The notes below the pieces were generated by a model. The model was not told where the DNA came from and did not search any database. It worked only from the letters and a program-made list of their open reading frames with translations. Shown here one piece after another: positions 54,235-63,024 of a stretch of 64,000 bases of DNA. Numbering within the stretch: position 1 is the first letter of the stretch; each line of letters opens with the position of its first letter. The position numbers and the translations under genes are program-made. Origin of the DNA: DATADD01 sp046262355 (lineage in GTDB: Bacteria > Actinomycetota > CADDZG01 > WHSQ01); the NCBI GenBank assembly GCA_046262355.1, contig JBHEMX010000093.1, positions 21,221 to 85,220 of the forward strand, in the 5' to 3' direction.

Positions 54235-55191
54235 ATGAGGCTGTACCGCCTGCGCTCCGAAGCGGGCGACGCTCACGTGGCGATCGCGGTGGACGACGGC
54301 GCGCCGGTGGACGTCGCGGAAGCGTTCGCTCTGGCGGGCGGCGGATCCCCGCCGCCTTACCTGCGCTCCATGCTCGAGCTCATCCAGACCCCCGCCGCCT
54401 TGCATGAGCTCGTCGAAGTCGCGCGCACCGGATCCAGCGGCCACGCGGGGCGCGCCGGAGCTCCTTCGGCTCGGTGGCTCCCTCCGCTCGAGAGCGTGTC
54501 CTCGCTGCGCGACTTCCTCGCGTTCGAGGATCACGTCAAGCGCGGCGCGCGCCGACGAGGCTCGGACGTTCCCGATCACTGGTACGAGGCTCCGGTCTAC
54601 TACAAGGGCAATCATCGAGCGATCCTCGGGCCCGACGACGAATGCCCCTGGCCGGCCTATACCAACCGGCTCGACTTCGAGCTCGAGCTTGCGCTGGTGG
54701 TGGGGACGGGTGGAAGGAACATCGCTGCGCGCGACGCTGCGCGCCACATCTTCGGCTTCACGATCTTCAACGACTTCTCGGCGCGCGACGTGCAGGCCCG
54801 GGAGATGAGCGCGTGGCTCGGTCCGGCCAAGGGCAAGGACTTCGCCAACGCGCTCGGCCCCTGCATCGTGACGATCGACGAGGTCGGACCGGAGCCGGAC
54901 CTCGCGATGAGTTGCCGCATCAATGGCGAGGAGTGGGGCCGCGCGCGCTCGTCGGAGATGTACTGGAGATGGGCGGACATGATCGCTCACGTGTCGCAGG
55001 CCGAAGACATCTGGCCCGGAGATGTCTATGGCTCGGGAACGCCGGGCGGCTGCTGTGGTCTCGACCTCGATCGCGCGCTGCGTCCCGGAGACGTCGTGGA
55101 GCTGGAGATAGAAAGGATCGGGGTCTTGCGCAACACGATCGGCGCGCCCCCGGCCTCGCGACCCGAGGAACCGTCTCGCGCAGGCCCTTAG
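54235..55191 (+). CDS. fahA: Fumarylacetoacetate hydrolase family protein
   Basis: 318 residues. FAH fold: YYKGNHRAILGPDDECPWP, RLDFELELALVVGTGGRNI (metal-binding Glu-x-Glu), FTIFNDFSARDVQAREM, KGKDFANALGPCIVTIDEV. With hppD and hmgA it completes tyrosine breakdown to fumarate and acetoacetate, apart from the maleylacetoacetate isomerase, which is absent here. Convergent with the DUF3052-like gene (stops overlap by 4 bp). Confidence 0.92.
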   Translation: MRLYRLRSEAGDAHVAIAVDDGAPVDVAEAFALAGGGSPPPYLRSMLELIQTPAALHELVEVARTGSSGHAGRAGAPSARWLPPLESVSSLRDFLAFEDHVKRGARRRGSDVPDHWYEAPVYYKGNHRAILGPDDECPWPAYTNRLDFELELALVVGTGGRNIAARDAARHIFGFTIFNDFSARDVQAREMSAWLGPAKGKDFANALGPCIVTIDEVGPEPDLAMSCRINGEEWGRARSSEMYWRWADMIAHVSQAEDIWPGDVYGSGTPGGCCGLDLDRALRPGDVVELEIERIGVLRNTIGAPPASRPEEPSRAGP

Positions 55192-55796
55192 CGGCGCTCC
55201 GCGACCGGAATGACGAATTTCTCCGCCGTGTGGGTCTCGGAGAACCTCACCACCTTGACGTCGACAAGTCCCGCCTCCTTGCCGCCCGCCATGACCTCGT
55301 TCTCGGTGATCGGACCGCCGCCCTTGCGGCGCACGACCCACAGCGCGCCGTCGGGCTTGAGGTAGGACTTGAGCCGGTCGAGACGCCCAAGGTCGGCGCG
55401 TCTCCGAGCGCCGAAGAAGATGGCGTCGGCGTCCCCGGTAGCCCTCGTGACGACACGAGCGCCCCGCACGCGCAACTGCTCGAGGAAGCCGTCGTCCTCG
55501 ACCCGCAGCACCACGACCTTGTGGTCCGGCTTGATCCCGAGCTTGTCGACGAGCGTCTTGGGGTTGCGTATCCGGTGTGCCCAGAGCTCCGCTTCCTCAC
55601 CCAGCTCGAACAGCGCGGTGCCGCCTGAGTGCTCGATCGTCAGCCGCCCGCTCTCGGCCTGGACCTCCGCCATGTCGCGGTACGGGATCACCGCGCGCAC
55701 CTCGCCTCGAAGTACCACGGCGTCGGTCTCGAGGTATGCCGTGCCCTCCGTCGCTTCGCCGTTGATGATCGCCCTGCATCGAGCCTCGCGTCCCAT
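55188..55796 (-). CDS. DUF3052-like protein
   Basis: 202 residues. An N-terminal beta-rich part (about 1-70) and a C-terminal half KLGIKPDHKVVVLRV, DADAIFFGARRRADL and LKPDGALWVVRRKGG that matches the actinobacterial DUF3052 core. ATG 55796 lies 8 bp after the E2 stop, on the same strand, so it is probably the last gene of the keto-acid dehydrogenase operon. Function unknown. Confidence 0.62.
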   Translation of the reverse strand: MGREARCRAIINGEATEGTAYLETDAVVLRGEVRAVIPYRDMAEVQAESGRLTIEHSGGTALFELGEEAELWAHRIRNPKTLVDKLGIKPDHKVVVLRVEDDGFLEQLRVRGARVVTRATGDADAIFFGARRRADLGRLDRLKSYLKPDGALWVVRRKGGGPITENEVMAGGKEAGLVDVKVVRFSETHTAEKFVIPVAERR

Positions 55797-55803
55797 CGCG
55801 CTC

Positions 55804-57012
55804 CTAATCGTCGAGGAGGAGCAAGGCCGGATGCTCCAGGAGCCGTGCGACATCGACCGCGAAGCGCGCCGCGGTCATGCCGTCGAGGATGCGATGGTCG
55901 AAGCTGATCGAGAGGTTCATCATCTTGCGCACGACGATGTGGCCGTCGCGCACGACCGGGCGTTCGGTAGCGCGATGCACGCCGAGGATGCCGGACTGGG
56001 GATGCAGGATGATGGGCGTCGCCAACAAGCCGCCGAAGGGCCCCGGGCTCGTCACCGTGAACGTGCCACCCTGTAGCTCTGCGGCGCTCAGCGATCCGGC
56101 TCGTGCCCTCGTCGCGAGGTCACCTACCTCGGCCGCGAGCGCGCGCAGCGGTTTTTCTCCGGCGTCCCTTATGACCGGCACAACGAGCCCGTTGGGCGTG
56201 TCCACTGCGATGCCGATGTGGCAGCGATCGTGGAACACGATCTCCTCCGCGTCCTCGTCGAGCGATGCGTTGAGGGCGGGATGGGCGCGCAGCGCGCGGG
56301 TTACCGCCTTGACTATGAACGGAAGGAACGTGACCCGAGGCCCTTCGGGGTCTCGCTCGCGCGCCGCCCCGCGCGTCGCGTCGAGCTCCGTGACGTCACA
56401 TTCCTCGACATGGGTGACGGAAGGGATAGTCCTGTGAGCCTCGGCCATGCGCTCGGCGACCTTGCGGCGGATCCCTCGCAGTGGTTGCCGCCGGCCCACC
56501 GATCCGCGTTGCGGCGGTGCGGTCCCCGTTGGCGCGGTCCCTGGCAGCTCGGTCACCGGCGCCGGCGGTGCGAGCCCGGCTGCGCCCTCGACGTCCGCGC
56601 GCACGACCCTCCCGCCGGGACCGCTTCCGGTCACCGACGCGAGGTCGACGCCGAGCGAGCGCGCGAGCTTGCGCACGGGAGGCGTTGCCTTGACGAGCTC
56701 CCCGGGTGCTTCGGCGGCTACCTCCGGGGGTGCGACCGGGGACCTCCCCGCCTCCGCGCCGGGCGCCTCGGCCACCTTCTCGTCCCCGATTGTCACCAGA
56801 ACCGTGCCCACCGGCACCACCCGGCCCGCCTCCACGTGTATGCGGGCGACGGCGCCGGCGAAGGGCGAGGGGATCTCGACGGTCGCCTTGTCGGTGATGA
56901 CCTCGACGAGAGGCTCGTCTTCGGCGATGTCGTCGCCCTCCTTGACGAGCCAGCGATCGACCTCCGCCTCGGCCACGCCCTCACCGAGGTCCGGCAGCTT
57001 GAAGTCAGGCAC
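55804..57012 (-). CDS. bkdC: Branched-chain 2-oxoacid dehydrogenase E2 (dihydrolipoamide acyltransferase)
   Basis: 402 residues. One lipoyl domain (lipoyl Lys in VEVITDKATVEIPSP, about residue 43), a peripheral-subunit-binding domain (VRKLARSLGVDLASVTGSG), a Pro/Ala linker, and the catalytic core ending with LSISFDHRILDGMTAARF (His-x-x-x-Asp). Carries the acyl group from E1 to CoA. 10 bp after E1-beta. Confidence 0.93.
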   Translation of the reverse strand: MPDFKLPDLGEGVAEAEVDRWLVKEGDDIAEDEPLVEVITDKATVEIPSPFAGAVARIHVEAGRVVPVGTVLVTIGDEKVAEAPGAEAGRSPVAPPEVAAEAPGELVKATPPVRKLARSLGVDLASVTGSGPGGRVVRADVEGAAGLAPPAPVTELPGTAPTGTAPPQRGSVGRRQPLRGIRRKVAERMAEAHRTIPSVTHVEECDVTELDATRGAARERDPEGPRVTFLPFIVKAVTRALRAHPALNASLDEDAEEIVFHDRCHIGIAVDTPNGLVVPVIRDAGEKPLRALAAEVGDLATRARAGSLSAAELQGGTFTVTSPGPFGGLLATPIILHPQSGILGVHRATERPVVRDGHIVVRKMMNLSISFDHRILDGMTAARFAVDVARLLEHPALLLLDD

Positions 57013-57021
57013 GGGGGGCCA

Positions 57022-58032
57022 CTAGAAGTTCAGGACCGCGTCGGCGCCGGCGAGGATGCGGTCCACGGACGGCAGGTAGTCGTCCTCGTTGGCGAACTGC
57101 GGGAACGGCACGTCGTAACCGGTGACGCGACCCACCGGCGCCTCGAGGTCCAGCATGCACCGTTCGTGTACGAGGCTCGACACCTCCGCGCCGAGTCCCG
57201 CCGTGCGCGGCGCTTCGTGGACGACGAGTACGCGCCCGCAGCTTGAGGCGGCGGCGGTTATCGCGTCGACGTCGAGCGGGTAGAGCGAGCGTAGGTCCAC
57301 GACGCGCGACTCGACCCCGCGCTCGCTCGAGAGCCTCTGCGCGGCCTGGAGGCACAGCGGCACCGTCGCTCCGTACGTGATGATCGCGAAGTCGTCGCCG
57401 TCGCGCGCGCTTCGAGCGGTGGACAGCAGCTCCGTCGTGAGGCCGTCCATGTTCCTGATATCGAACGGCACCTCGTCGGCGACCTCCTGACGCCCGGCCC
57501 GATAGATGCGCTTAGGCTCCATGAAGATGACGGGGTCGGGATGCTCGATCGCGGCCAGCAACATGTCCCGTGCGTCGCTCGGGGTGGTGGGGCAAACGAC
57601 CTTGAGGCCGGGTACGTGGACGAACAGCGCCTCGGGCGAATCCGAGTGGAGCTCTGGAGCGCGGACCCCGCCGCCGAAGGGTATGCGGATCACTATCGAC
57701 GCCGGCACGCGGCCCTTGGTCCTCCATGCGTAGCGTGCCGCGTGTGTGACGATCTGCTCGAAGCCGGGATAGACGAAGACGTCGAACTGGATCTCGACGA
57801 CCGGCAGCAAGCCGTAGATCGCCATGCCGATCGCGCTTCCGATGATGCCGGCCTCGGCCAGAGGGGTGTCGACGATGCGCTCCTCGCCGAACCTGTCGAG
57901 CAGTCCCGCAGTCACTCGGAAGACGCCGCCGGTCCTCGCGACGTCCTCGCCGAGCACGACGACGCGGTCGTCGGCCTCCATGGCCTGATGCAGGGCCAGG
58001 TTGAGCGCCTCGACCATCGTCCTCTCGGTCAC
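57022..58032 (-). CDS. bkdB: 2-Oxoacid dehydrogenase E1 beta subunit
   Basis: 336 residues, transketolase pyrimidine-binding and C-terminal domains. VVVLGEDVARTGGVFRVTAGL, DTPLAEAGIIGSAIGMAIYG, QFDVFVYPGFEQIVTHAARY and RIPFGGGVRAPELHS. Forms an alpha2beta2 E1 with the upstream gene, overlapping it by 4 bp (ATGA). Confidence 0.94.
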   Translation of the reverse strand: MTERTMVEALNLALHQAMEADDRVVVLGEDVARTGGVFRVTAGLLDRFGEERIVDTPLAEAGIIGSAIGMAIYGLLPVVEIQFDVFVYPGFEQIVTHAARYAWRTKGRVPASIVIRIPFGGGVRAPELHSDSPEALFVHVPGLKVVCPTTPSDARDMLLAAIEHPDPVIFMEPKRIYRAGRQEVADEVPFDIRNMDGLTTELLSTARSARDGDDFAIITYGATVPLCLQAAQRLSSERGVESRVVDLRSLYPLDVDAITAAASSCGRVLVVHEAPRTAGLGAEVSSLVHERCMLDLEAPVGRVTGYDVPFPQFANEDDYLPSVDRILAGADAVLNF

Positions 58033-59150
58033 TGGGTCTTTCCCTCCGCCCCCGCGCCCGATGTCTCAGGTGGACCGGCCAGCTCGACCTTCGGAGGCCG
58101 CCTCACCGCCCTTAGCTCCTCGAGCGCCGCGTCGAACGTCCACGGTCGGCCCGACGCGTAGACATCGTCGAACAGGACCTCTCGAGCCGGTTGGGACACT
58201 GCCTCCAGGTCGGTCACCGCGCCCGCGATGACGTCGCGGGCCTCGGCGCGGATCGCCTCCTCCTTGTCGTCGTCGAGCACGTCGATGCGCCGCAGGTAAG
58301 CGCTCATGCGTCCCACCGGCTCGAACGGGAGCCACCTCTGGGCCTCGGAACCGTCCCGGTAGAGGCTGGGGTCGTCCGCCGTTCCATGCGCCTTGAGGCG
58401 ATAGCAGACGGCTTCGATGAGCGTAGGGCCCCCTCCCGCGCGCCCACGTTCGAGAGCATCTCTGGTCGCCTTCCAGCAGGCGATCGGGTCGAAGCCGTCG
58501 ACGCGTAACGCCGGCATCGCGTATGCGGACGCCTTCTCGGCGATCGTGGGGGTCGCCATCTGCTTGTGGATCGGCGTCGAGATGGCCCACTTGTTGTTGA
58601 CCGCGAAGAAGACGGTGGCGACCTTGAATACCGACGCGAAGTTCATCGCTTCGTGGAAGTCTCCTTCAGAAGTCGCGCCATCGCCGAACCACACCAGCGA
58701 GGCGGCCCGGTCGCCTCGGATCTTCGCGGCCCAGGCGAGGCCGACCGCGTGTGGTAGGTGCGTCGCTATCGGCACGCAGATCGGCCCGACGCGGTGCTCC
58801 CTTGCGTCCCAGAACCCGAGGTCGCCACCGTATCCCCTCCACCAACCGAGCACCGTAGCGGCCGGCACACCGCGGAGAACGCCGATCGCGTTCTGCCTGT
58901 AGGAAGGGAAGACCCAGTCGGCGTCCTCGCAGGCGTAGAGCGCGCCGGCCTGCGTTCCTTCCTCGCCCCAGTAGAGCGCGTAGGTCCCGATGCGTCCCTG
59001 TCGTTGCAGCGCAACGGCTCGTTCGTCGAAGGTACGCAACAGCAGCAGCCACCGGAACAGCTCGACCAAGTCTTTCTCGGTAAGTCCCTCCGGCAACACC
59101 CCATCGGTCATGTCGCCGCCGTCCCCGATGACGCGAAAGACGTCATTCAT
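58029..59150 (-). CDS. bkdA: 2-Oxoacid dehydrogenase E1 alpha subunit
   Basis: 373 residues. TPP motif GDGATSEGDFHEAMNFASVFK...NNKWAISTP (GDG-x24-27-NN), RTFDERAVALQRQGRIGTYA, and QEAxxVG-like TQAGALYACEDADWVFPSYR. The adjacent leucine dehydrogenase argues for branched-chain 2-oxoacids rather than pyruvate. Start ATG 59150; ATG 59111 is an alternative. Confidence 0.93.
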   Translation of the reverse strand: MNDVFRVIGDGGDMTDGVLPEGLTEKDLVELFRWLLLLRTFDERAVALQRQGRIGTYALYWGEEGTQAGALYACEDADWVFPSYRQNAIGVLRGVPAATVLGWWRGYGGDLGFWDAREHRVGPICVPIATHLPHAVGLAWAAKIRGDRAASLVWFGDGATSEGDFHEAMNFASVFKVATVFFAVNNKWAISTPIHKQMATPTIAEKASAYAMPALRVDGFDPIACWKATRDALERGRAGGGPTLIEAVCYRLKAHGTADDPSLYRDGSEAQRWLPFEPVGRMSAYLRRIDVLDDDKEEAIRAEARDVIAGAVTDLEAVSQPAREVLFDDVYASGRPWTFDAALEELRAVRRPPKVELAGPPETSGAGAEGKTQ

Positions 59151-59177
59151 GCGTCGTGGGACCCATCGGATCGCCCA

Positions 59178-60269
59178 CTACTGTCCGTTGCTGGGACCGT
59201 ATTCCGTGGTACGCACAAGGCGGATACGACTGATCTTGCGGATGCGATCCTGCGCGTACTCCATCGCTGCGGTCGCGGTCGAGATGTTGCGCTCTCGCGC
59301 CATCGTGAAGATATGCTGGAGCTGTTTGTAGATCCCCTCCACGCGCCCCATCGCACGCTGCTGGTCGTAGCCTCTCAACTCGTCCTCGACGTTGATCAAT
59401 CCCCCCGCATTTATCACGAAGTCCGGCGCGTACAGGATGCCGAGATCGCGCAGCTTGTCGCCGAGCTGTTCGCGCGCGAGCTGGTTGTTGGCCGAGCCCC
59501 CGATGATCGAGCAGTTGAGCTCAGAGATCGTGTCGTCGTTTATCGCGCCACCGAGCGCACATGGACAGAAGATGTCCGTCTCGAGTGTATGGATCTTGTC
59601 GAGGCCCGACGTCTCGACCCCGTAGTCGGATACGGCACGCGCGAGGTTGTCCACGTCGATATCGGCGATGGTGACCTCAGCTCCTTCGTTGACGAGATAG
59701 CCACACAGTGCATAACCGACCTTGCCGACGCCTTGAAGCGCGACGCTTCTCCCCTCCAAGCTCGCATCGCCGAACACCTCCACCGCGCAAGCCTTGATCC
59801 CTTGGAGCACCCCGTATGCGGTGATCGGGGAGGGGTCGCCCGACCCACCGTAGGTGTGAGAGCAACCTGTGACCCACCGGCTCTCGCGGCGCACGACGTC
59901 CATGTCGCCGAGCGCCGTTCCGACGTCCTCGGCGGTGATGTAACGGCCGCCGAGCGTCTCCACGAAGCGCCCATAGGCGCGCAGCAGCTCCTCGCTCTTG
60001 TCGCGGCGTGGGTCGCCGATGATCACGGCCTTGCCGCCGCCGAGATCCAGCCCCGCCGCCGCAGCCTTATAGGTCATGCCGCGCGCGAGGCGCAGGACGT
60101 CCTCGAGCGCCTCGTTCTCTGATGGATAGGGATAGAAACGGGTCCCCCCCAAGGCGGGGCCTAGAGCGGTCGAGTGGATCGCGATGATGGCTCGTAAGCC
60201 CGAGTGATCGTCGGAACAGAAGACGATCTGCTCGTAGCCCTCGCCGCCGATGTGCTCGAACACACTCAT
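59178..60269 (-). CDS. Leucine/valine dehydrogenase (Glu/Leu/Phe/Val family)
   Basis: 363 residues from ATG 60269. IAIHSTALGPALGGTRFYPY, MTYKAAAAGLDLGGGKAVIIGDPRRDK (catalytic Lys), DVGTALGDMDVVRRES, NAD loop ALQGVGKVGYALCGYL. Oxidative deamination of branched-chain amino acids to the 2-oxoacids used by the next three genes. An ATG in this frame also exists upstream (frame open to 60323), but MSVFEHIGGEGYE is the usual start. Its place next to the bldC locus is as in Streptomyces vdh. Confidence 0.93.
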   Translation of the reverse strand: MSVFEHIGGEGYEQIVFCSDDHSGLRAIIAIHSTALGPALGGTRFYPYPSENEALEDVLRLARGMTYKAAAAGLDLGGGKAVIIGDPRRDKSEELLRAYGRFVETLGGRYITAEDVGTALGDMDVVRRESRWVTGCSHTYGGSGDPSPITAYGVLQGIKACAVEVFGDASLEGRSVALQGVGKVGYALCGYLVNEGAEVTIADIDVDNLARAVSDYGVETSGLDKIHTLETDIFCPCALGGAINDDTISELNCSIIGGSANNQLAREQLGDKLRDLGILYAPDFVINAGGLINVEDELRGYDQQRAMGRVEGIYKQLQHIFTMARERNISTATAAMEYAQDRIRKISRIRLVRTTEYGPSNGQ

Positions 60270-60357
60270 GTCGTTGCTCGTCTCCCGTGGGATCCGACGC
60301 CGAGATCGCGCCACTTCGTTCACAAGATGTTACCTCGTGATTGCTTCGAGACATGTT

Positions 60358-60363
60358 TACGAT
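60358..60363 (+). promoter_or_regulatory. -10 box, leaderless pattern
   Basis: TACGAT, 7 nt, ATG 60371. Supports the shorter start of the following gene over ATG 60341. Confidence 0.4.
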
Positions 60364-60370
60364 GGTTGCG

Positions 60371-61171
60371 ATGACACGGACCTCCTATCTGCGCGTGTAC
60401 CAGCCGCTGTCGGTCTTCTCCGTTGGTGAACGAGACCGCTGGCTGTCGCAATCCGAGCAAGCACCTGGGCCCGAGCAGCGCTCGTCGCGGTGGTTCGTCG
60501 GCAGCGCGTTGCCATCGCGCGATGCTTGTGCGGCGGCTGAGGGAGCGTTCATACGGCGGGTCGACGATGAGTTGCTCGTATGTCCGTGGCGCACGCGGCT
60601 ACGCGTGCTGGCGGGACTTCTGGAGTTCCGGGGCAGCCTCCCCGAGGAAGTCGCCGACGCGTTCGTGCCCGAGCGGGAGGCAAGCCGTGCGGCGCAGGAG
60701 CTGGCCGTGTTGGATCGGGTCGCGCCCGACGTCCGTTCGCACATGCTCCACGCGAACTGGCACGTGCCGCTGAGGTGGTTCACGGCGTTCGCCGACCTCG
60801 ACCGCATCCTGGTCGAGGATCGCGACGGGCTGCGGATCCGCTACGAGACGCGACTCGGCGATGCGCGCCACCGGCTCGCCCGCGCCGTCGATGTGCTCGG
60901 CGACGTCCACATCGACGAGTCGATCACCGACCTGGTAAGGGAGCTGACGGCCTGGCTCGAGGAGTTCGACAACGAGGGGTTGCTCGAGCTCGACTACGGC
61001 TCGGTCGCGCGCAGCTTCTCGGACGAGGACCTCGTCGACGATCGCTCGGCGGCCGATCTGTGGGCCTGCGTGGACGCCCTGGCGGCCGGAGATCCGGTGG
61101 GGGCCGCGACGTTGTTTTCGGACCTCAGCGACCGCTGGGCGAAGGTGCGCGCCCGCGAGATGGCCAACTAG
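60371..61171 (+). CDS. Conserved actinobacterial protein of unknown function (SCO4090-like position)
   Basis: 266 residues. Begins MTRTSYLRVYQPLSVFSVGERDRW, contains CPWRTRLRVLAGLLEFRGSLPEEVADAFVP and NWHVPLRWFTAFADLDRIL, and is rich in charged helices; no membrane segment or catalytic motif. It lies between vdh-like and bldC genes, the same order as around Streptomyces bldC (from memory). Function unknown; no Shine-Dalgarno, so probably leaderless. Confidence 0.72.
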   Translation: MTRTSYLRVYQPLSVFSVGERDRWLSQSEQAPGPEQRSSRWFVGSALPSRDACAAAEGAFIRRVDDELLVCPWRTRLRVLAGLLEFRGSLPEEVADAFVPEREASRAAQELAVLDRVAPDVRSHMLHANWHVPLRWFTAFADLDRILVEDRDGLRIRYETRLGDARHRLARAVDVLGDVHIDESITDLVRELTAWLEEFDNEGLLELDYGSVARSFSDEDLVDDRSAADLWACVDALAAGDPVGAATLFSDLSDRWAKVRAREMAN

Positions 61172-61336
61172 ACCTGCTCCAGAATGGCCCTCGAACCACC
61201 AGAAATTGGTCCTTTCTAGCCATTACGCGCGCAGTGGCGCTCGGGCGACAATTTTCGCGACTCTTTCGCTCGCCGGCTCAGCGCGGAGGTTGGGGGATAC
61301 TGGCCGAGCGGTACAAGCAGGGCACTGGAGGCGGAG

Positions 61337-61543
61337 ATGGCATCGCAGCAAGACGACACCCTACTGACGCCCGCGGAGGTGGCGGCCCTCTTTAGGGTCG
61401 ACCCGAAGACCGTGACGCGTTGGGCCAAGGCAGGCAAGCTGTCCTCGATACGAACGTTGGGGGGACACCGGCGCTACCGCGCGGAGGAGGTCAGGCGCTT
61501 CCTCGAGGGGGCGCGCCAGCAGGGGATGACCCCGGTCGAGTAG
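61337..61543 (+). CDS. bldC: BldC, MerR-like DNA-binding developmental regulator
   Basis: 68 residues, essentially one winged-helix domain. LLTPAEVAALFRVDPKTVTR, WAKAGKLSSIRTLGGHRRYR and a short tail, nearly identical to Streptomyces BldC in the core. GGAGG lies 5 nt before ATG 61337. BldC binds direct repeats as head-to-tail oligomers and controls development and secondary metabolism in Streptomyces; outside that group its role is open. The 165 bp upstream hold no other gene. Confidence 0.95.
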   Translation: MASQQDDTLLTPAEVAALFRVDPKTVTRWAKAGKLSSIRTLGGHRRYRAEEVRRFLEGARQQGMTPVE

Positions 61544-61566
61544 ATCGGGCCCACGAGCGCGCGGGG

Positions 61567-61639
61567 TGGCGAGGGGCAGAATCGAACTGCCGACACCGCG
61601 ATTTTCAGTCGCGTGCTCTGCCAACTGAGCTACCTCGCC
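61567..61639 (-). tRNA. tRNA-Phe (anticodon GAA)
   Basis: 73 nt on the minus strand: acceptor GGCGAGG/CCTCGCC, D arm TAGCTCAGTTGGCAGAGCA, anticodon stem CGCGA/TCGCG with loop CTGAAAA (GAA), T arm with GTTCGATTC. CCA is not encoded. Confidence 0.96.
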
Positions 61640-61690
61640 TGATCGTTTCCTCGAACAAGATAGCTAATCGGAGTGCGCTCGGCGTTCTGT

Positions 61691-61696
61691 TAGCCT
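61691..61696 (+). promoter_or_regulatory. -10 box of tRNA-Asp
   Basis: TAGCCT, 10 nt before the mature tRNA 5' end, in the 67-bp gap between the divergent tRNA genes. Confidence 0.45.
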
Positions 61697-61706
61697 CGTG
61701 CGGCCG

Positions 61707-61781
61707 GCCCCAGTGGAGCAGCCAGGAGTGCTCATCTCCCTGTCAAGGAGAAGGTCGCCAGTTCAAATCTGGTCTGGGGCG
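61707..61781 (+). tRNA. tRNA-Asp (anticodon GTC)
   Basis: 75 nt: acceptor GCCCCAG/CTGGGGC, D stem GAGC/GCTC, anticodon stem TCTCC/GGAGA with loop CTGTCAA (GTC), T arm CCAG-TTCAAAT-CTGG, discriminator G as expected for tRNA-Asp. CCA is not encoded. Confidence 0.94.
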
Positions 61782-61831
61782 CAGTCGGCCAGTCTGATGG
61801 TGGCCGAGCGCCGAGCTTGATGAAGCGCGGC

Positions 61832-62929
61832 TCAGCCTCCGCCGTCCAGCACGACCACCGAGCGCAGCACATCGCCCCGCCGCATCTTGTCGAAGGCCTC
61901 CTCGACCTCGTCCAGGGAGATCCTCTCGGACACGAAACGGTCGAGATCGAAACGTCCGGCGAGATAGAGGTCGATCAACAGTGGGAAATCGCGCGTCGGC
62001 AGGCAGTCGCCGTACCACGATGGCTTGAGCGCACCCCCGCGCGCGAAGAACTCGATCATCGGCAGCTCGACAGTCATCGTGGGGTCGGGGACGCCGACCT
62101 GCACCAGGACGCCGGCCAGGTCGCGCGCGAAGAACGCCTGTTGCATCGTCTCCGGCCGGCCGACGGCCTCGATGGCCACGTCGACACCGTTGCCGTCGGT
62201 GAGCGCGCGGATCCGTTCGACGGGATCCTCCTCCGAGGCGTCGATCAGGTCCGTCGCGCCGAAGTCCCTCGCCCATTCGAGCTTGCGAGGGTCGAGGTCG
62301 ACGGCTATCACCTTGCGCGCACCGGCCATCGCAGCTGCATGGATCGCGGCGTCTCCCACACCTCCACAGCCGAACACCGCGACGGTGTCGCCGCGCCCGA
62401 CGCCTCCCGTGTGAAGGGCCGCGCCGACGCCTGCCATGATTCCGCAGCCGATGAGTCCCGCGGGCTCGGGCGCCGCAGCGGGGTTGACCTTGATCGCCTG
62501 GCCGGCCGCAACGAGGGAGAGCTCTGAGAACGCGCCGATCCCGAGCGCCGGCGACAGCGGAGTGCCGTCTGCGAGCGTCATCGGCTGCGCCGCGTTGAGG
62601 CTGGCGAAGCAGTACCACGGCCGGCCCCGCAGGCACGAGCGGCACTCGCCACACGGCGCGCGCCACGCCATGACCACGGAGTCCCCGGGAGCGACGCCCG
62701 CAACGCCGTCACCGACCTCCTGGATGGTCCCCGCCGCCTCGTGGCCCAGCAGGAAGGGGTAATCGTCGTTGACCGCGCCCTCGCGGTAGTGGAGGTCGGT
62801 GTGGCAGACCCCGCAGGACCGGACCCGGACGAGAGCCTCACCCGGCCCGGGATCGGGCACGTGGATCGTCTCGATGCCTACCGGCGCGCCCTTCTCCTTG
62901 GACACCACGCCTCTGACCTCATGCGGCAT
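61832..62929 (-). CDS. mscR: S-(hydroxymethyl)mycothiol dehydrogenase / mycothiol-dependent alcohol dehydrogenase
   Basis: 365 residues, zinc MDR family. Catalytic zinc ligands in [17 protein letters not shown] and [10 protein letters not shown], a structural zinc loop with four Cys ([17 protein letters not shown]), and NAD loop [16 protein letters not shown]. It follows the mycobacterial MscR/AdhE2 sequence closely ([41 protein letters not shown]). Oxidises the formaldehyde-mycothiol adduct and may reduce S-nitrosomycothiol. GGAAAGGA lies upstream. Confidence 0.9.
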   Translation of the reverse strand: MPHEVRGVVSKEKGAPVGIETIHVPDPGPGEALVRVRSCGVCHTDLHYREGAVNDDYPFLLGHEAAGTIQEVGDGVAGVAPGDSVVMAWRAPCGECRSCLRGRPWYCFASLNAAQPMTLADGTPLSPALGIGAFSELSLVAAGQAIKVNPAAAPEPAGLIGCGIMAGVGAALHTGGVGRGDTVAVFGCGGVGDAAIHAAAMAGARKVIAVDLDPRKLEWARDFGATDLIDASEEDPVERIRALTDGNGVDVAIEAVGRPETMQQAFFARDLAGVLVQVGVPDPTMTVELPMIEFFARGGALKPSWYGDCLPTRDFPLLIDLYLAGRFDLDRFVSERISLDEVEEAFDKMRRGDVLRSVVVLDGGG

Positions 62930-63024
62930 GCTCTCTCAATCCTTTCCACGGCGGAGATGTGGCGGCGACATTACCGCGCCCCCTCGTGCGGAAAAGATCG
63001 GCGAGCCGTCCCGAACCCGCCTCT

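Noticed and set aside
61567..61781. tRNA cluster as an integration hotspot
   Set aside because: Both tRNAs are complete, flanked by ordinary genes, and no repeats of their ends were seen.
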